Positions 8,508 to 15,839 of a DNA stretch of 42,854 nt are shown here, one piece after another. The notes beneath the pieces were generated by a model. It searched no databases. It was given only the letters and a program-made list of their open reading frames with translations, and was not told the origin of the DNA. Both the position numbers and the translations under genes were made by a program. This DNA is from a virus. The stretch spans positions 1 through 42,854 of the IMG/VR virus record IMGVR_UViG_3300013103_000017. The stretch is one strand, 5' to 3'. Position 1 is the first letter of the stretch; each line of letters opens with the position of its first letter.

Positions 8508-9905
8508 TTAAGTGAAACTCTCAACCATAAATGGCAGAAATGGCTTTCTAAACTTATCCAAAAACTGCACTATATTCGCCACTGTATCAGCTACATCTTT
8601 TGAACCTTTTCTTGGATGGTCAACTTTTCCATTCATCTTCACTTGTAACTCTATCAACTCTCTAAACAATACCTGATAATTCGGCAATACTATCTTCTTC
8701 TCAAAAATCATCTCTCTCAACTTATTATAATCATCCGCATTAACTCTATGAAACTCTATATTAACACCCTTCTCTTTCATCTTCTCCAATAAATGAGGAA
8801 AGTGCCATAAATCTAAAATCAAAGTTGTAATATTAAACCTCTTACACAATCTCAAGAAAAACTCTTCTACTTCAGAGGGTGAAATAAATCCACTCTCAGG
8901 CTGAAATCTGTAACTTCCATCAATAATAATCTTTCCATTTCTCTCCAAATGTCCAATACTTACTCCAAAAGCATCATTTTTAAGTGAAGGGTCAATTGCC
9001 ACTATATACTCTTTCTCGAAATCTTTACACTCTTCTATTTTTAACAAAACATTATCACCCACCATCACTTCTTTCACCACTTCTGGTTTACTAAAGAAAG
9101 CATACTGAGAGGCGAAGGGTTTACATCCAAAATCTCTCCAGAAACTCAGTGGGTCTATTCTTCTAGCTTCCTGTAACTCTTCACAATCGAACGGTAGATT
9201 AGGATTTAACTCCCATGTTGGTATTATCATTCTCATTGTATGCTTTGAACCCTCTGCTTGAGCATATAACTGCATGATTGCATCTTGAGGGTGAACAGGA
9301 CTAGAAATAGCGATTGATTTGCCTTCAAAACCAAATGTAGCCGTAGACTTTGCAAGAGTATTAAATATATTCACTCCATTTATCTTTTCTGTCTCCTCAA
9401 ATCTACTCACCTCATCAAGAACAAAAGCTTTAAGAGTTCTTCCAACATTACTAGCTAACGCAGATGTTGATGCCAACACCTTAATATACTTCTCTGGAAA
9501 CTCAATACTCAAACTCCTCACCTTATATTCAAATTCATTGAAGAAAGGTGATGCCACTAACTTTGGCTTAATCTGTGCCAACACCGTATCTATCGCCTGT
9601 TCTTCTTTCTTCGCCACCAATAAAATCGCTATAGGTGACCCATGAGCCAAACCATAAACTTCTTGAGGATTACTCAACGCTAACAACTTGAACAACTCAT
9701 ATAAAGCTATAACACTAGACAAAAATGTTTTGCCAGACCTCATCCCCGCAATCAAAATCAACCTATTATACTTCTTCTTCTCATCATAAAACTCTCTCAA
9801 TATTTCTCTCTGTCTAGGCCACAACTTCAAACCCAAGAAATATTTACTCTCTGCAAAATACACTGGGTCATTTCTCGCCTTCAACACTTCCACTACATCA
9901 TACAT
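8508..9905 (-). CDS. terL: Terminase large subunit (packaging ATPase-nuclease)
   Basis: A 465-residue packaging motor protein. The ATPase domain has Walker A GMRSGKT (about residues 54-60) and Walker B AFVLDEVSRFE, followed by SIAISSP as the coupling motif. The RNase H-like nuclease domain has VAIDPSLKNDAFG, LILDLWHF and the C-terminal KGSKDVADTVAN acidic motif. ATG 9905 follows GGGTGAT and overlaps the small-subunit stop by eight bases. The enzyme docks on the portal, translocates DNA and cuts it at the end of packaging. Confidence 0.92.
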   Translation of the reverse strand: MYDVVEVLKARNDPVYFAESKYFLGLKLWPRQREILREFYDEKKKYNRLILIAGMRSGKTFLSSVIALYELFKLLALSNPQEVYGLAHGSPIAILLVAKKEEQAIDTVLAQIKPKLVASPFFNEFEYKVRSLSIEFPEKYIKVLASTSALASNVGRTLKAFVLDEVSRFEETEKINGVNIFNTLAKSTATFGFEGKSIAISSPVHPQDAIMQLYAQAEGSKHTMRMIIPTWELNPNLPFDCEELQEARRIDPLSFWRDFGCKPFASQYAFFSKPEVVKEVMVGDNVLLKIEECKDFEKEYIVAIDPSLKNDAFGVSIGHLERNGKIIIDGSYRFQPESGFISPSEVEEFFLRLCKRFNITTLILDLWHFPHLLEKMKEKGVNIEFHRVNADDYNKLREMIFEKKIVLPNYQVLFRELIELQVKMNGKVDHPRKGSKDVADTVANIVQFLDKFRKPFLPFMVESFT

Positions 9906-10380
9906 TATAATCACCCTGCCACTTACTTTCTTCAAGTATTTTAATAACCTTCTCTCTTAACTCTTTCGGCGCCTCTTTCAACAACAAATCAGTTATCTTA
10001 TTCAAAACCATAACATTAACTGTGACTTGTGGTGCCGTCTGTATCTCACCTTTTATCTTCGCAAACAACTCTATCGCTCCTCTCAACTCCTTCACAATCT
10101 TCGCGATAGCCCCTTCACTCACCTCACCAATCGGCTCACTCACCAAAATCATAACTCTCTCATTCAACACATCTATAATATTCTCAAGCATCTCCACATA
10201 ATCATCAATAGTCTTTTGTTTCTTCTTCACTTTCTTAATATGAGGCACATGTCTCGCAAACTCTTCTAATGACACTCCCAATATTTTCGCCGCTTTACTC
10301 ACACCAATTTCACCCTTCAAAAATCTTTCTTCCACTACTTTCCTCAAACCACTTTCCATCTCACAAATCCGACACATCAT
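9898..10380 (-). CDS. terS: Terminase small subunit-like HTH protein
   Basis: A 160-residue protein with an N-terminal helix-turn-helix (KGEIGVSKAAKILGVSLEEF), a basic linker (KKVKKKQK) and a long helical oligomerisation region. Size, HTH and position just before terL fit a small terminase that recognises the packaging site. An N-terminal CRIC pair might bind metal but lacks a clear partner. GAGGTG lies close to two adjacent ATGs (10380, 10377). It is the first gene of the late minus-strand operon and faces the divergent control region. Confidence 0.75.
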   Translation of the reverse strand: MMCRICEMESGLRKVVEERFLKGEIGVSKAAKILGVSLEEFARHVPHIKKVKKKQKTIDDYVEMLENIIDVLNERVMILVSEPIGEVSEGAIAKIVKELRGAIELFAKIKGEIQTAPQVTVNVMVLNKITDLLLKEAPKELREKVIKILEESKWQGDYNV

Positions 10381-10638
10381 AACACCTCACACTAATAGTG
10401 AATATTCATGAAATTGAAAATAAGTTCTAAGGTATTCTATGCAACTCTTCTATTTAAATATTGTGTGGGATTGTAAGTTAATTATGTCTAAAGTTATAAA
10501 AAGTTGATTATATGGTTCTCCTCTCTTTTGTTAATGTGGATTTAATTAAAGAAGGTGGGTAGAGGAGTTTGGGGAGAGAAAATGTGGGGAAGGGCTTTAT
10601 TCTGTTTTTATGAAAAATCGCGTGTGAATTTTTCGTGT

Positions 10639-10668
10639 AATTTTCATTTATATAAACGGGTCTCTATT
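10639..10668 (+). promoter_or_regulatory. Promoter-like repeat element, copy 1
   Basis: AATTTTCATTTATATAAACG followed by GGTCTCTATT. This is one of five copies in the region of a motif resembling GATTTTYATTTATATAAAC plus a CTAT box. The TTTATATAAA core reads as an archaeal TATA box. Confidence 0.5.
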
Positions 10669-10677
10669 TAATTAATT

Positions 10678-10707
10678 GAATTTTTATTTATATAATCGGT
10701 CTATTAT
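10678..10707 (+). promoter_or_regulatory. Promoter-like repeat element, copy 2
   Basis: GAATTTTTATTTATATAATC followed by GGTCTATTAT, exactly 39 bases after copy 1. It lies upstream of the gene at 10786 and is the likelier of the two to drive it. Confidence 0.5.
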
Positions 10708-10785
10708 CGTATTCGTAATACGCGTAACATTTATTAATCACGTAAACAATATAAATCATAACAAAAAATGGAGTGTGATGTTAAA

Positions 10786-11121
10786 ATGTTTGATATCGAG
10801 TTGTTGAAATTCATGAAGGATGTAAGACCGAGTGAGTATAATACAATACAATTATGTGAACACGTCTTGAATGCGTATAAAATAATAAAATATGCGTTAA
10901 GACATCCAGAAACATTAACAGAATTGTATGCGATTTTGAAATTACGAATGCGTTCTCATTTCGTTGAGGACGCATTCAAAATTGCGCTAAATGTGTTGTG
11001 GGCGCGAAATGAAATTGTTTTTTTGCATGAAGACGGGCACATTATTGTTGTTTTGAAAAAAATGTATGTGAAGCATTACGAACACTTTAAACAATATGAG
11101 CGTGTTGAGCTCGAGCTCTAA
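10786..11121 (+). CDS. Small winged-helix-like protein, unknown
   Basis: About 111 residues. The helical N-terminal part and the C-terminal pattern DAFKIALNVLWARNEIVFLH followed by EDGHIIVVLKK look like helix-helix-wing, suggesting a DNA-binding regulator. ATG 10786 follows GGAGTGTGATG; ATG 10768 lies before that site and is an alternative. Codon use is unlike the rest of the plus strand: CGA, CGT, GCG and CAC codons are common, whereas most neighbours use AGA almost only. That suggests separate ancestry. The gene ends inside a strong terminator hairpin. Confidence 0.6.
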   Translation: MFDIELLKFMKDVRPSEYNTIQLCEHVLNAYKIIKYALRHPETLTELYAILKLRMRSHFVEDAFKIALNVLWARNEIVFLHEDGHIIVVLKKMYVKHYEHFKQYERVELEL

Positions 11122-11144
11122 CACGCTCACACATTATTTTTTTT
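11097..11144 (+). terminator. Hairpin terminator overlapping the gene end
   Basis: A perfect 10-bp stem TGAGCGTGTT/AACACGCTCA (11097-11106 with 11120-11129) encloses the palindrome GAGCTCGAGCTC and is followed by a T-rich run ending TTTTTTTT. The stop codon of the upstream gene lies inside the loop-proximal part. Confidence 0.7.
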
Positions 11145-11264
11145 CGATTTTTGTTGTTTCTATACTAATATATGATTTTGTTATATTGATATTGTTCATT
11201 ATTTAATATTATAATAATATAATGCGTATATGTAAGTGTTTATTATTTTACAGTTTCGATAAGT

Positions 11265-11293
11265 GGATTTTTATTTATCCAATGGGTTATTTA
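11265..11293 (+). promoter_or_regulatory. Promoter-like repeat element, copy 3
   Basis: GGATTTTTATTTATCCAATG followed by GGTTATTTA. The TATA core is degenerate compared with the other copies. It lies about 100 bases upstream of the gene at 11391. Confidence 0.4.
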
Positions 11294-11390
11294 TTTGTAT
11301 AATTAGCTTTCTATAGTATAATCGCGAAACGATAGCTTTTTATATTTTGAAAATGAATGTATTATTGAAAAAAATTGTGAGGTGGTCGTT

Positions 11391-11756
11391 ATGTGTCCAA
11401 ATGTTAAAAGACTGATAAAAAAGGCCGAACAAAAAAAATCATTCGGAATTGAGCCCGAGAATATTTTAAACATTCTGAATGATTTTAAAACACGCTCAGA
11501 AATCGCAAAACAATTGAATCTTGACATAAAGGATAGGTCCACAAATTGGAAATTGTGGGCCACATTAAAAGAACTAATGTATCAAAACAAAATCATAAAA
11601 TTGAAACTTAAACAAAGACGTGATGTCTTTTTTTTAAGGAAAGACGAGTGGGAAAACATGTCAAAAACAGATAAACAAAATATTTTGAGACATTATGAAT
11701 TAATGGGTGTTAAAAATGAAAATATCAAAAAAGAAATTGTTACGAAAAATAAATAA
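11391..11756 (+). CDS. Small basic HTH-like protein, unknown
   Basis: A 121-residue basic protein. Residues about 25-60 (ILNILNDFKTRSEIAKQLNL) look like the start of a helix-turn-helix, and the following helical and beta stretch (LKELMYQNKIIKLKLKQRRD) could be the wing. ATG 11391 follows GTGAGGTGG. Codons favour AAA, ACA and CGC, unlike most plus-strand genes. It ends directly before three tandem hairpins. A transcription regulator acting on the control region is the best guess. Confidence 0.6.
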   Translation: MCPNVKRLIKKAEQKKSFGIEPENILNILNDFKTRSEIAKQLNLDIKDRSTNWKLWATLKELMYQNKIIKLKLKQRRDVFFLRKDEWENMSKTDKQNILRHYELMGVKNENIKKEIVTKNK

Positions 11757-11757
11757 A

Positions 11758-11875
11758 ATGAGACACCCCCGATTTCGGGGGCGTCTCATATTCGATGATG
11801 TGTTCAAATTCGATGAACACATTATCAAGATGATGTTCGACTTCTGAGAACATCATCAATTTTTATTTTTTTCGA
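11758..11875 (+). terminator. Three tandem stem-loops with final T-run
   Basis: Hairpin 1 (11758-11789): ATGAGAC and CCCCCG pair with CGGGGG and GTCTCAT around an ATTT loop, with one A-C mismatch. Hairpin 2 (11794-11826): a 12-bp stem with one G-T pair, core ATGTGTTC/GAACACAT. Hairpin 3 (11829-11857): GATGATGTTC/GAACATCATC, then a long T-rich tract. Hairpin 3 with the T-tract reads as a terminator; the other two may stabilise the RNA end or be signals of their own. Confidence 0.7.
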
Positions 11876-11886
11876 ACTTTTGTATA

Positions 11887-11917
11887 GATTTTTATTTATA
11901 TAAACAGTCGTCTATAC
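11887..11917 (+). promoter_or_regulatory. Promoter-like repeat element, copy 4
   Basis: GATTTTTATTTATATAAACA followed by GTCGTCTATAC. It has the best TATA core of the set, immediately after the triple hairpin, and no open reading frame follows for almost 1 kb. Confidence 0.5.
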
Positions 11918-12062
11918 TCATTTTTGGCGGAAAGGTATATTATAATAATAAATTCGAATATAAACAAATCATTTTATTTAAATCTTTCATTTCGCATTTT
12001 TCGGTCACGATATATATCACTTTTCGATATATGTTTTCGGTCGTGTGAATATATACAATATT

Positions 12063-12094
12063 AGATTTTCATTTAACTAAACCAACATCTATAG
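12063..12094 (+). promoter_or_regulatory. Promoter-like repeat element, copy 5
   Basis: AGATTTTCATTTAACTAAAC followed by CAACATCTATAG. It ends about 30 bases before the tandem repeat array, so any transcript from it would run through the repeats. Confidence 0.45.
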
Positions 12095-12122
12095 GATTAG
12101 ACCAGAAATTGCAAGATAGACC

Positions 12123-12249
12123 AGGAGAGTGTAATCGCATTTCCAATATATAGAGTAATTAGGAGAGTGTAATCGCTTCAAATATATCAGAATTACCAGG
12201 AGAGTATAATCACATACTTCAATCAGAAATGTTAGGAGAATGTAATCGC
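12123..12249. repeat. ~37-bp tandem repeats (iteron-like)
   Basis: Four copies of a 16-base core AGGAGAGTGTAATCGC start at 12123, 12161, 12198 and 12234 (periods 38, 37, 36). Copy 3 reads AGGAGAGTATAATCAC and copy 4 AGGAGAATGTAATCGC. The sequences between cores are also partly alike (on the other strand CTGGTAATTCTGATATATT and relatives), so these are diverged tandem repeats, not CRISPR spacers. A partial match ATATAATCACATAC occurs at 12305-12318. Iterons near a gene-free AT-rich stretch suggest a replication origin or a regulator-binding array. Confidence 0.7.
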
Positions 12250-12870
12250 TCAAATATTGAATCACAACTTCTAGAAATCTAATATACACTGAGATAATAA
12301 ACCCATATAATCACATACCCACAAAATTATACCACGCCTCGATAGTACTACCTTTTTTGGGAAAAATATATTTTAGAAATGGGGAAAACTTTGCTATTTC
12401 AACAACTTTTCTCTTCACTTTTCACCATTTTCTTTCTTTTCACTCGCATATTTTAACATTTTATCATATATCTAAATAAAAAAATTGCTATTCTAGCATC
12501 CCTATCGCTTATTCAATTCTAGCAAAATCTCACTCTCTTTTTATCACTTTTCACAAAATAAAATCACATCTCTGGCAATCTATCAAAAAATCGCACAAAA
12601 ATTGTCAATAATAGCAACCCATCTATCCTATTGGTGGTATGTGAAAAAGTCCTTCTTTGTTATTCCTCATAATAATATATAATTTTATTTTATTTAATAC
12701 TCTTTCTTAAGGCATTCTTTTAATTATATAGAAGAGTTTCTAATATATATTGTATATACATCACATTTTTATATCATTGAAAATAATGTAATCATGTAAC
12801 GCATTGATTTTGTGTAGGAAACACGAGCTTATGAGATTTATCCAGAAAAAAAATAGTGAGGTGGTTTGTT
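12250..12870. other. Gene-free AT-rich region, candidate origin
   Basis: No convincing gene on either strand. From about 12360 to 12640 the plus strand is pyrimidine-rich, the reverse of the coding bias elsewhere, and carries repeated boxes: TTTGCTATTTC (12391), ATTGCTATTCTAGCA (near 12486), ATTCTAGCAAAA (near 12521) and the inverse AATAGCAAC (near 12606). TTTTCACTT/TCACTTTTCAC repeats also occur. From 12650 it is a T- and A-rich stretch leading to the ribosome site of the next gene. An origin or a leftward non-coding transcript would fit. Confidence 0.4.
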
Positions 12871-13140
12871 ATGCAGGAAATAAAAATAGTTAAAAAGGAA
12901 GAAATGGAAGTATATTCATACGGCGCCAGACAGCCAGAATTTGAGTGGTTGTCTGGTCATGGAAAGATAAGATTCAAAAGAGTTTTAGGCGAGTTTCGTT
13001 ATTGGTGTGTTGAGCCAATAACAGATTTTGCAGTTTTAAGAGTTGTGAGATTTGATGAATTGAAAAACAAAAAAGATGTTTTAATTTTCGTTTTTATCGA
13101 CACCTCAGTTTATGAGACTGAGGTGGATTTGGAATGGTGA
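12871..13140 (+). CDS. Unknown small protein, beta-rich paralogue family
   Basis: An 89-residue protein with the core ITDFAVLRVVRFDELKNKKD then VLIFVFID, which resembles a recurring beta-strand pattern in several nearby proteins (16359, 15971, 14943, 19650). ATG 12871 follows GTGAGGTGG. Two hairpins lie in the coding sequence: CCAGACA/TGTCTGG (12926-12956) and CACCTCAGT/ACTGAGGTG (13101-13125). First gene of the long rightward small-gene array. No function can be assigned. Confidence 0.6.
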   Translation: MQEIKIVKKEEMEVYSYGARQPEFEWLSGHGKIRFKRVLGEFRYWCVEPITDFAVLRVVRFDELKNKKDVLIFVFIDTSVYETEVDLEW

Positions 13141-13145
13141 TTGTC

Positions 13146-13382
13146 ATGACAAGTATAATAAATATTATATCTAGTGAGGAATACCTCACTGGCGGTGAAT
13201 TAGAAATTGTATACGGTAGTGGCGAAGTCAAGAAAGTAATAAAGCATGACGATGTGTGGAAGATTACGAGGAAGTCAAAAGTTTTAATTGTTGTCAGAAA
13301 ATATAATACATTGGATGGTAGAAAAGTAGAAGATTTTTATATATTGAAAGATAAAAATACAAATGTATGGATATCTGGATAA
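13146..13382 (+). CDS. Unknown small beta-rich protein
   Basis: A 78-residue protein, mostly alternating strands (ELEIVYGSGEVKKVIKHDDV, KSKVLIVVRKYN). It may belong to the same beta-rich group as its neighbours. ATG 13146 follows GGTGAT. A perfect short hairpin AGTGAGG-AATA-CCTCACT sits at 13173-13190 within the codons. It is followed closely by the large unknown gene at 13399. Confidence 0.55.
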   Translation: MTSIINIISSEEYLTGGELEIVYGSGEVKKVIKHDDVWKITRKSKVLIVVRKYNTLDGRKVEDFYILKDKNTNVWISG

Positions 13383-13398
13383 ATTGGAGGTGATTATT

Positions 13399-14574
13399 AT
13401 GACAAGATATGAGAAAATTAAAGAAATATATGATGAGATAAATTTGAATACACCAAAACAGAGCTTAATGAGAATCCTGTGGGAGCATTATCCTAGATAT
13501 GCTCCCAGGATTCATAAAGCTATTTTTGATAAAAAACCACTCCCGAGCGCGGGAGTGGAAGAAGAAATACTAGATGATTTATTGAGTTTGTTTTTATTGA
13601 AACTACACGAAGCAGTGATTAAAAACATCCAGCCCCAGGACTGGGCTTGGATATGGGAACGATATAAAGAGATTACAGGGATGTTCGAGTGTAAAAGAAC
13701 AGTGCATTTCGAGGAATGGCATGAGTACTTTATGAGACTGGAAAAACTAGTGAGGAAAGTGATTGGCAAGAAAATATACAAAGACAGGCTGTGGAAGTAT
13801 TATGATAGAAGAAGAAGTGTTTATGAGGATTTAGTGAGTTTGTCAAAGATAGGACGTTTTGAAGAGATGTTAAAGCGCTGGGAATGTCATTGGATTACAA
13901 AGAATGTTTCAATTGAAAGAAGTTACGGTGAAAAAGTATGGCGGATAGTGACATATGAAGTAAACAGTGATGGGGTGGTTGACATGAACACGGGTATAAA
14001 AAGTGAGGATTATATTTACAATGGATTCTTAAAGATACAAAGAATTGAGAAACTACCAGTGATTGACAGCGACAATAAGTTGTGGTTCAGAGTACATTGG
14101 CCTAACCAAAGTTGGGAAATTTATAGTGCGATACTAGTGCAGGAAGGCGATGAGCAGTGGTATGACAGGATATGGTATCAGGAAAACGCGAAGACGATAT
14201 GCCCAGGACAGTATTATATTGGGTTTCCAAAGTATATTCAGGGCGACCTAGCGCTAGTGCAGTGGTCTGAAGTGCCATATAGGAAGAAAGATATCAAGAA
14301 CTTCAGTTTCGAGAAGTGGCAGGGAAACATTTACATATACAAGTACAGTGACTGGGTGCCGAAGGTGAACATAGTGGAAAAGGTATTTCCGAGGCATAGA
14401 TTCGAGGGAACATTCGATTTACTCATAGACTTTCAAAAAGTGGTGTTGAATGCAAGGAAGAAAATGACGATAACACATAGTGAACATGGGGTATTAACAA
14501 TACCGAAAGGCGAGTATGTGATAGGAAAGGTGGAAGGACATCCAGTGAGACCAAGTCAAAGTGTTGAAGATTAG
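13399..14574 (+). CDS. Unknown 391-residue protein, largest of the small-gene array
   Basis: The N-terminal 190 residues are helical and rich in tryptophan and arginine; the C-terminal 200 are beta-rich. The latter include GDLALVQWSEVPYRKKD, like the ELALVQLVTMDYGRQN core of the protein at 15971, so the C-terminal half may be a fused member of the beta-rich family. ATG 13399 follows TTGGAGGTGAT. Several strong GC-rich hairpins lie within the first 300 bases of the gene. Codon use is mixed (CGG, CGC, GAC, CCG present). No catalytic motif is recognised. Confidence 0.65.
   Translation: MTRYEKIKEIYDEINLNTPKQSLMRILWEHYPRYAPRIHKAIFDKKPLPSAGVEEEILDDLLSLFLLKLHEAVIKNIQPQDWAWIWERYKEITGMFECKRTVHFEEWHEYFMRLEKLVRKVIGKKIYKDRLWKYYDRRRSVYEDLVSLSKIGRFEEMLKRWECHWITKNVSIERSYGEKVWRIVTYEVNSDGVVDMNTGIKSEDYIYNGFLKIQRIEKLPVIDSDNKLWFRVHWPNQSWEIYSAILVQEGDEQWYDRIWYQENAKTICPGQYYIGFPKYIQGDLALVQWSEVPYRKKDIKNFSFEKWQGNIYIYKYSDWVPKVNIVEKVFPRHRFEGTFDLLIDFQKVVLNARKKMTITHSEHGVLTIPKGEYVIGKVEGHPVRPSQSVED
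13472..13513 (+). repeat. Intragenic inverted repeat (15-bp stem)
   Basis: GAATCCT plus GGGAGCAT pair with ATGCTCCC plus AGGATTC, with a two-base bulge and a 10-base loop. It lies wholly within codons of the gene at 13399. Confidence 0.7.
13537..13558 (+). repeat. Intragenic GC-rich hairpin (9-bp stem)
   Basis: CCACTCCCG pairs perfectly with CGGGAGTGG around an AGCG loop. It is strikingly GC-rich for this AT-rich genome and lies within the coding region. Confidence 0.7.
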
Positions 14575-14610
14575 TCTCATTTTTTATTTTTTTATTTTTA
14601 GATGTATTAA

Positions 14611-14716
14611 GCCGCGGCTGGAGAAGGTAATCGGTTTGGTGCAATCCTGGCTAGATGTGGTCTAGCCAGGGCACCAGTAGTTGGTGTTCGAAATAATGAA
14701 ATGGAGGTCGATTGAA
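14611..14716 (+). ncRNA. Structured leader / candidate RNA element
   Basis: After a T-rich tract (14578-14600, likely terminator of the previous gene) comes GCCGCGGC and a strong bulged hairpin: GGTGC (14638-14642) and CCTGGCTAGA (14646-14655) pair with TCTAGCCAGG (14661-14670) and GCACC (14671-14675). A competing stem CACCA/TGGTG at 14672-14686 would break the base of the first. Mutually exclusive stems just upstream of the ribosome site GGAGGTCGAT (14703-14712) suggest a regulatory leader. It does not fold as a tRNA. Confidence 0.45.
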
Positions 14717-14941
14717 ATGGAAGAAGAAGCAAATGTGGATATAACTTTCCATGTATATAATGATAAGCTGAAGAATTTAGAGATAAGAAGGTTAGAAGCA
14801 GAAAAAGAACTACCGAAAGTGTTAAAAATAGAGTTTGATTGGTCTCATGAACTAACAGTGTTTTTCAATAATATGGATGCTTTCAGAGATTTTATAAAGA
14901 GGATGGAAAGAGAATTAGAGAAAGTTAAGAAAGGTGAGTGA
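14717..14941 (+). CDS. Unknown small acidic/helical protein
   Basis: A 74-residue protein: a beta strand pair (NVDITFHVYNDKLKNLEIRR), then FDWSHELTVFFNNM and a charged C-terminal helix (RDFIKRMERELEKVKKGE). ATG 14717 is placed four to five bases after GGAGGTCGAT; ATG 14696 lies before that site. The upstream structured leader may control it. No family recognised. Confidence 0.6.
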   Translation: MEEEANVDITFHVYNDKLKNLEIRRLEAEKELPKVLKIEFDWSHELTVFFNNMDAFRDFIKRMERELEKVKKGE

Positions 14942-14942
14942 A

Positions 14943-15350
14943 ATGACTTGGCAACTTTTCTCAATTGAAGAGAATGAAAAATGGTATAGAATGGTTTTAG
15001 ATGAAAATGGAGAGCTAAAGTGGAATGGTAAAGTTGAAGCACAATTGAATACAAGTATAGCTATGGTAGACTATGCAACAGTGAAGACGAAACAGTTTTA
15101 TTATGTCTTGATTGAGATAGTGAACAAGTTCAGTGAAATGAGGCAATTCATAATAAGGATAAATAGAGCTACAAAAGAATTCGAAGAAATAGTTGAGACA
15201 AGATTACTTAATGGATATAGAAGGATTACATTGAGATGGGTTAATGAAATTGAAATAGACAGACACGATTATCTTAGGATTAACAATAAACGTGTTGAAG
15301 TTGAGTTATGGAAAGATGAAGACGGATATGATGAGTATTTCTTCATATGA
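14943..15350 (+). CDS. Unknown beta-rich paralogue family member
   Basis: A 135-residue protein with the repeating strand pattern QFYYVLIEIVNKFSEMRQFI, similar in outline to NAVVLQVINEFGEVYQWLIQ in the protein at 19650. Its N-terminus (MTWQLFSIEENEKWYRMVLD) also parallels 19650. ATG 14943 follows AAAGGTGAGTG. Probably a diverged duplicate; function unknown. Confidence 0.65.
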   Translation: MTWQLFSIEENEKWYRMVLDENGELKWNGKVEAQLNTSIAMVDYATVKTKQFYYVLIEIVNKFSEMRQFIIRINRATKEFEEIVETRLLNGYRRITLRWVNEIEIDRHDYLRINNKRVEVELWKDEDGYDEYFFI

Positions 15351-15364
15351 CAGAGGTGAGATAA

Positions 15365-15763
15365 ATGCAAGATACAACAAGAGAGGAAAAGATAGAACAA
15401 TGTATTGAGAAGTATAGTGAAGGTATAAAGATGAAGAGAAAGCCAGAAGATGAAAGATTGGCAGTGCCGAAGCAACTGAGATGGAGTGATTTAGAAATTG
15501 ATGGATTCACGCCACAGGGAAAACCATTCGGATGTTCAGCGATGTTTTGTAGATATTATGTAGCAGTGATTAGCTTTGATAAGACACCACCAGACAGTTT
15601 TCACAAGGACTTCAATAAAGAAGCAAAACAGTTATTAAAAGAATTTGCGTGTGCAGTAGAAAAGGCAGGGTGGCATGTTAGAATAAGAATGCCACCTTGG
15701 TGCGATTGCATATACAACGATGGAAGGTGTAGAGTGGTTATGTATAATAAGAAACCATTTTAG
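15365..15763 (+). CDS. Unknown cysteine-containing protein
   Basis: A 132-residue protein with several cysteines (FGCSAMFCRYY, FACAVEKAG, PPWCDCIYNDGRC), enough for a metal site. Strand-helix-strand order (YVAVISFDKTPP, helix KEAKQLLKEFACAVEKAGWH, VRIRMPPW) suggests a small alpha/beta fold. GAGGTGAGATAA precedes the ATG. An 11-bp hairpin with core GGTGGCAT/ATGCCACC lies at 15666-15699. A T-rich stretch follows the stop and may end a transcript. Confidence 0.65.
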   Translation: MQDTTREEKIEQCIEKYSEGIKMKRKPEDERLAVPKQLRWSDLEIDGFTPQGKPFGCSAMFCRYYVAVISFDKTPPDSFHKDFNKEAKQLLKEFACAVEKAGWHVRIRMPPWCDCIYNDGRCRVVMYNKKPF

Positions 15764-15839
15764 TTTCATTCTTTATATTTTTTAAAAGAGTAGTTAGAAA
15801 TGATGTGAAAAAAAATATTAATCGCGGAGGTGTATGATA

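Larger units (their letters stand above)
10381..10785. promoter_or_regulatory. Divergent intergenic control region
   Basis: About 400 bases without a convincing gene separate the leftward late operon from the rightward genes. On the plus strand it contains a G-rich block (10548-10595) of GGTGGG and GGGGAG type runs, two promoter-like elements (10639 and 10678), an inverted repeat CGTATT-CGT-AATACG at 10709-10723 and ACGCGTAAC. A leftward promoter must also lie here; TATTTAAATATT near 10450 is a possible TATA box for it. Operators for regulators encoded just downstream are likely but not provable. Confidence 0.5.

Noticed and set aside
12123-12249. A mini CRISPR array
   Set aside because: The repeats are only 16 bases with a ~37-base period, the intervals are themselves similar, and there are no cas genes or leader. 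Tandem repeats (iterons) fit better.
12089-12289. A 66-residue minus-strand frame through the repeat array
   Set aside because: It merely translates the repeat units (CDYTLLV each time) and has no ribosome site.
14611-14700. A tRNA-like sequence with GCCGCGG, strong central hairpin and GTTCGAA
   Set aside because: GCCGCGGC is only a palindrome, no matching acceptor arm is present and GTTCGAA lacks a pairing T stem. It is better described as a structured leader.
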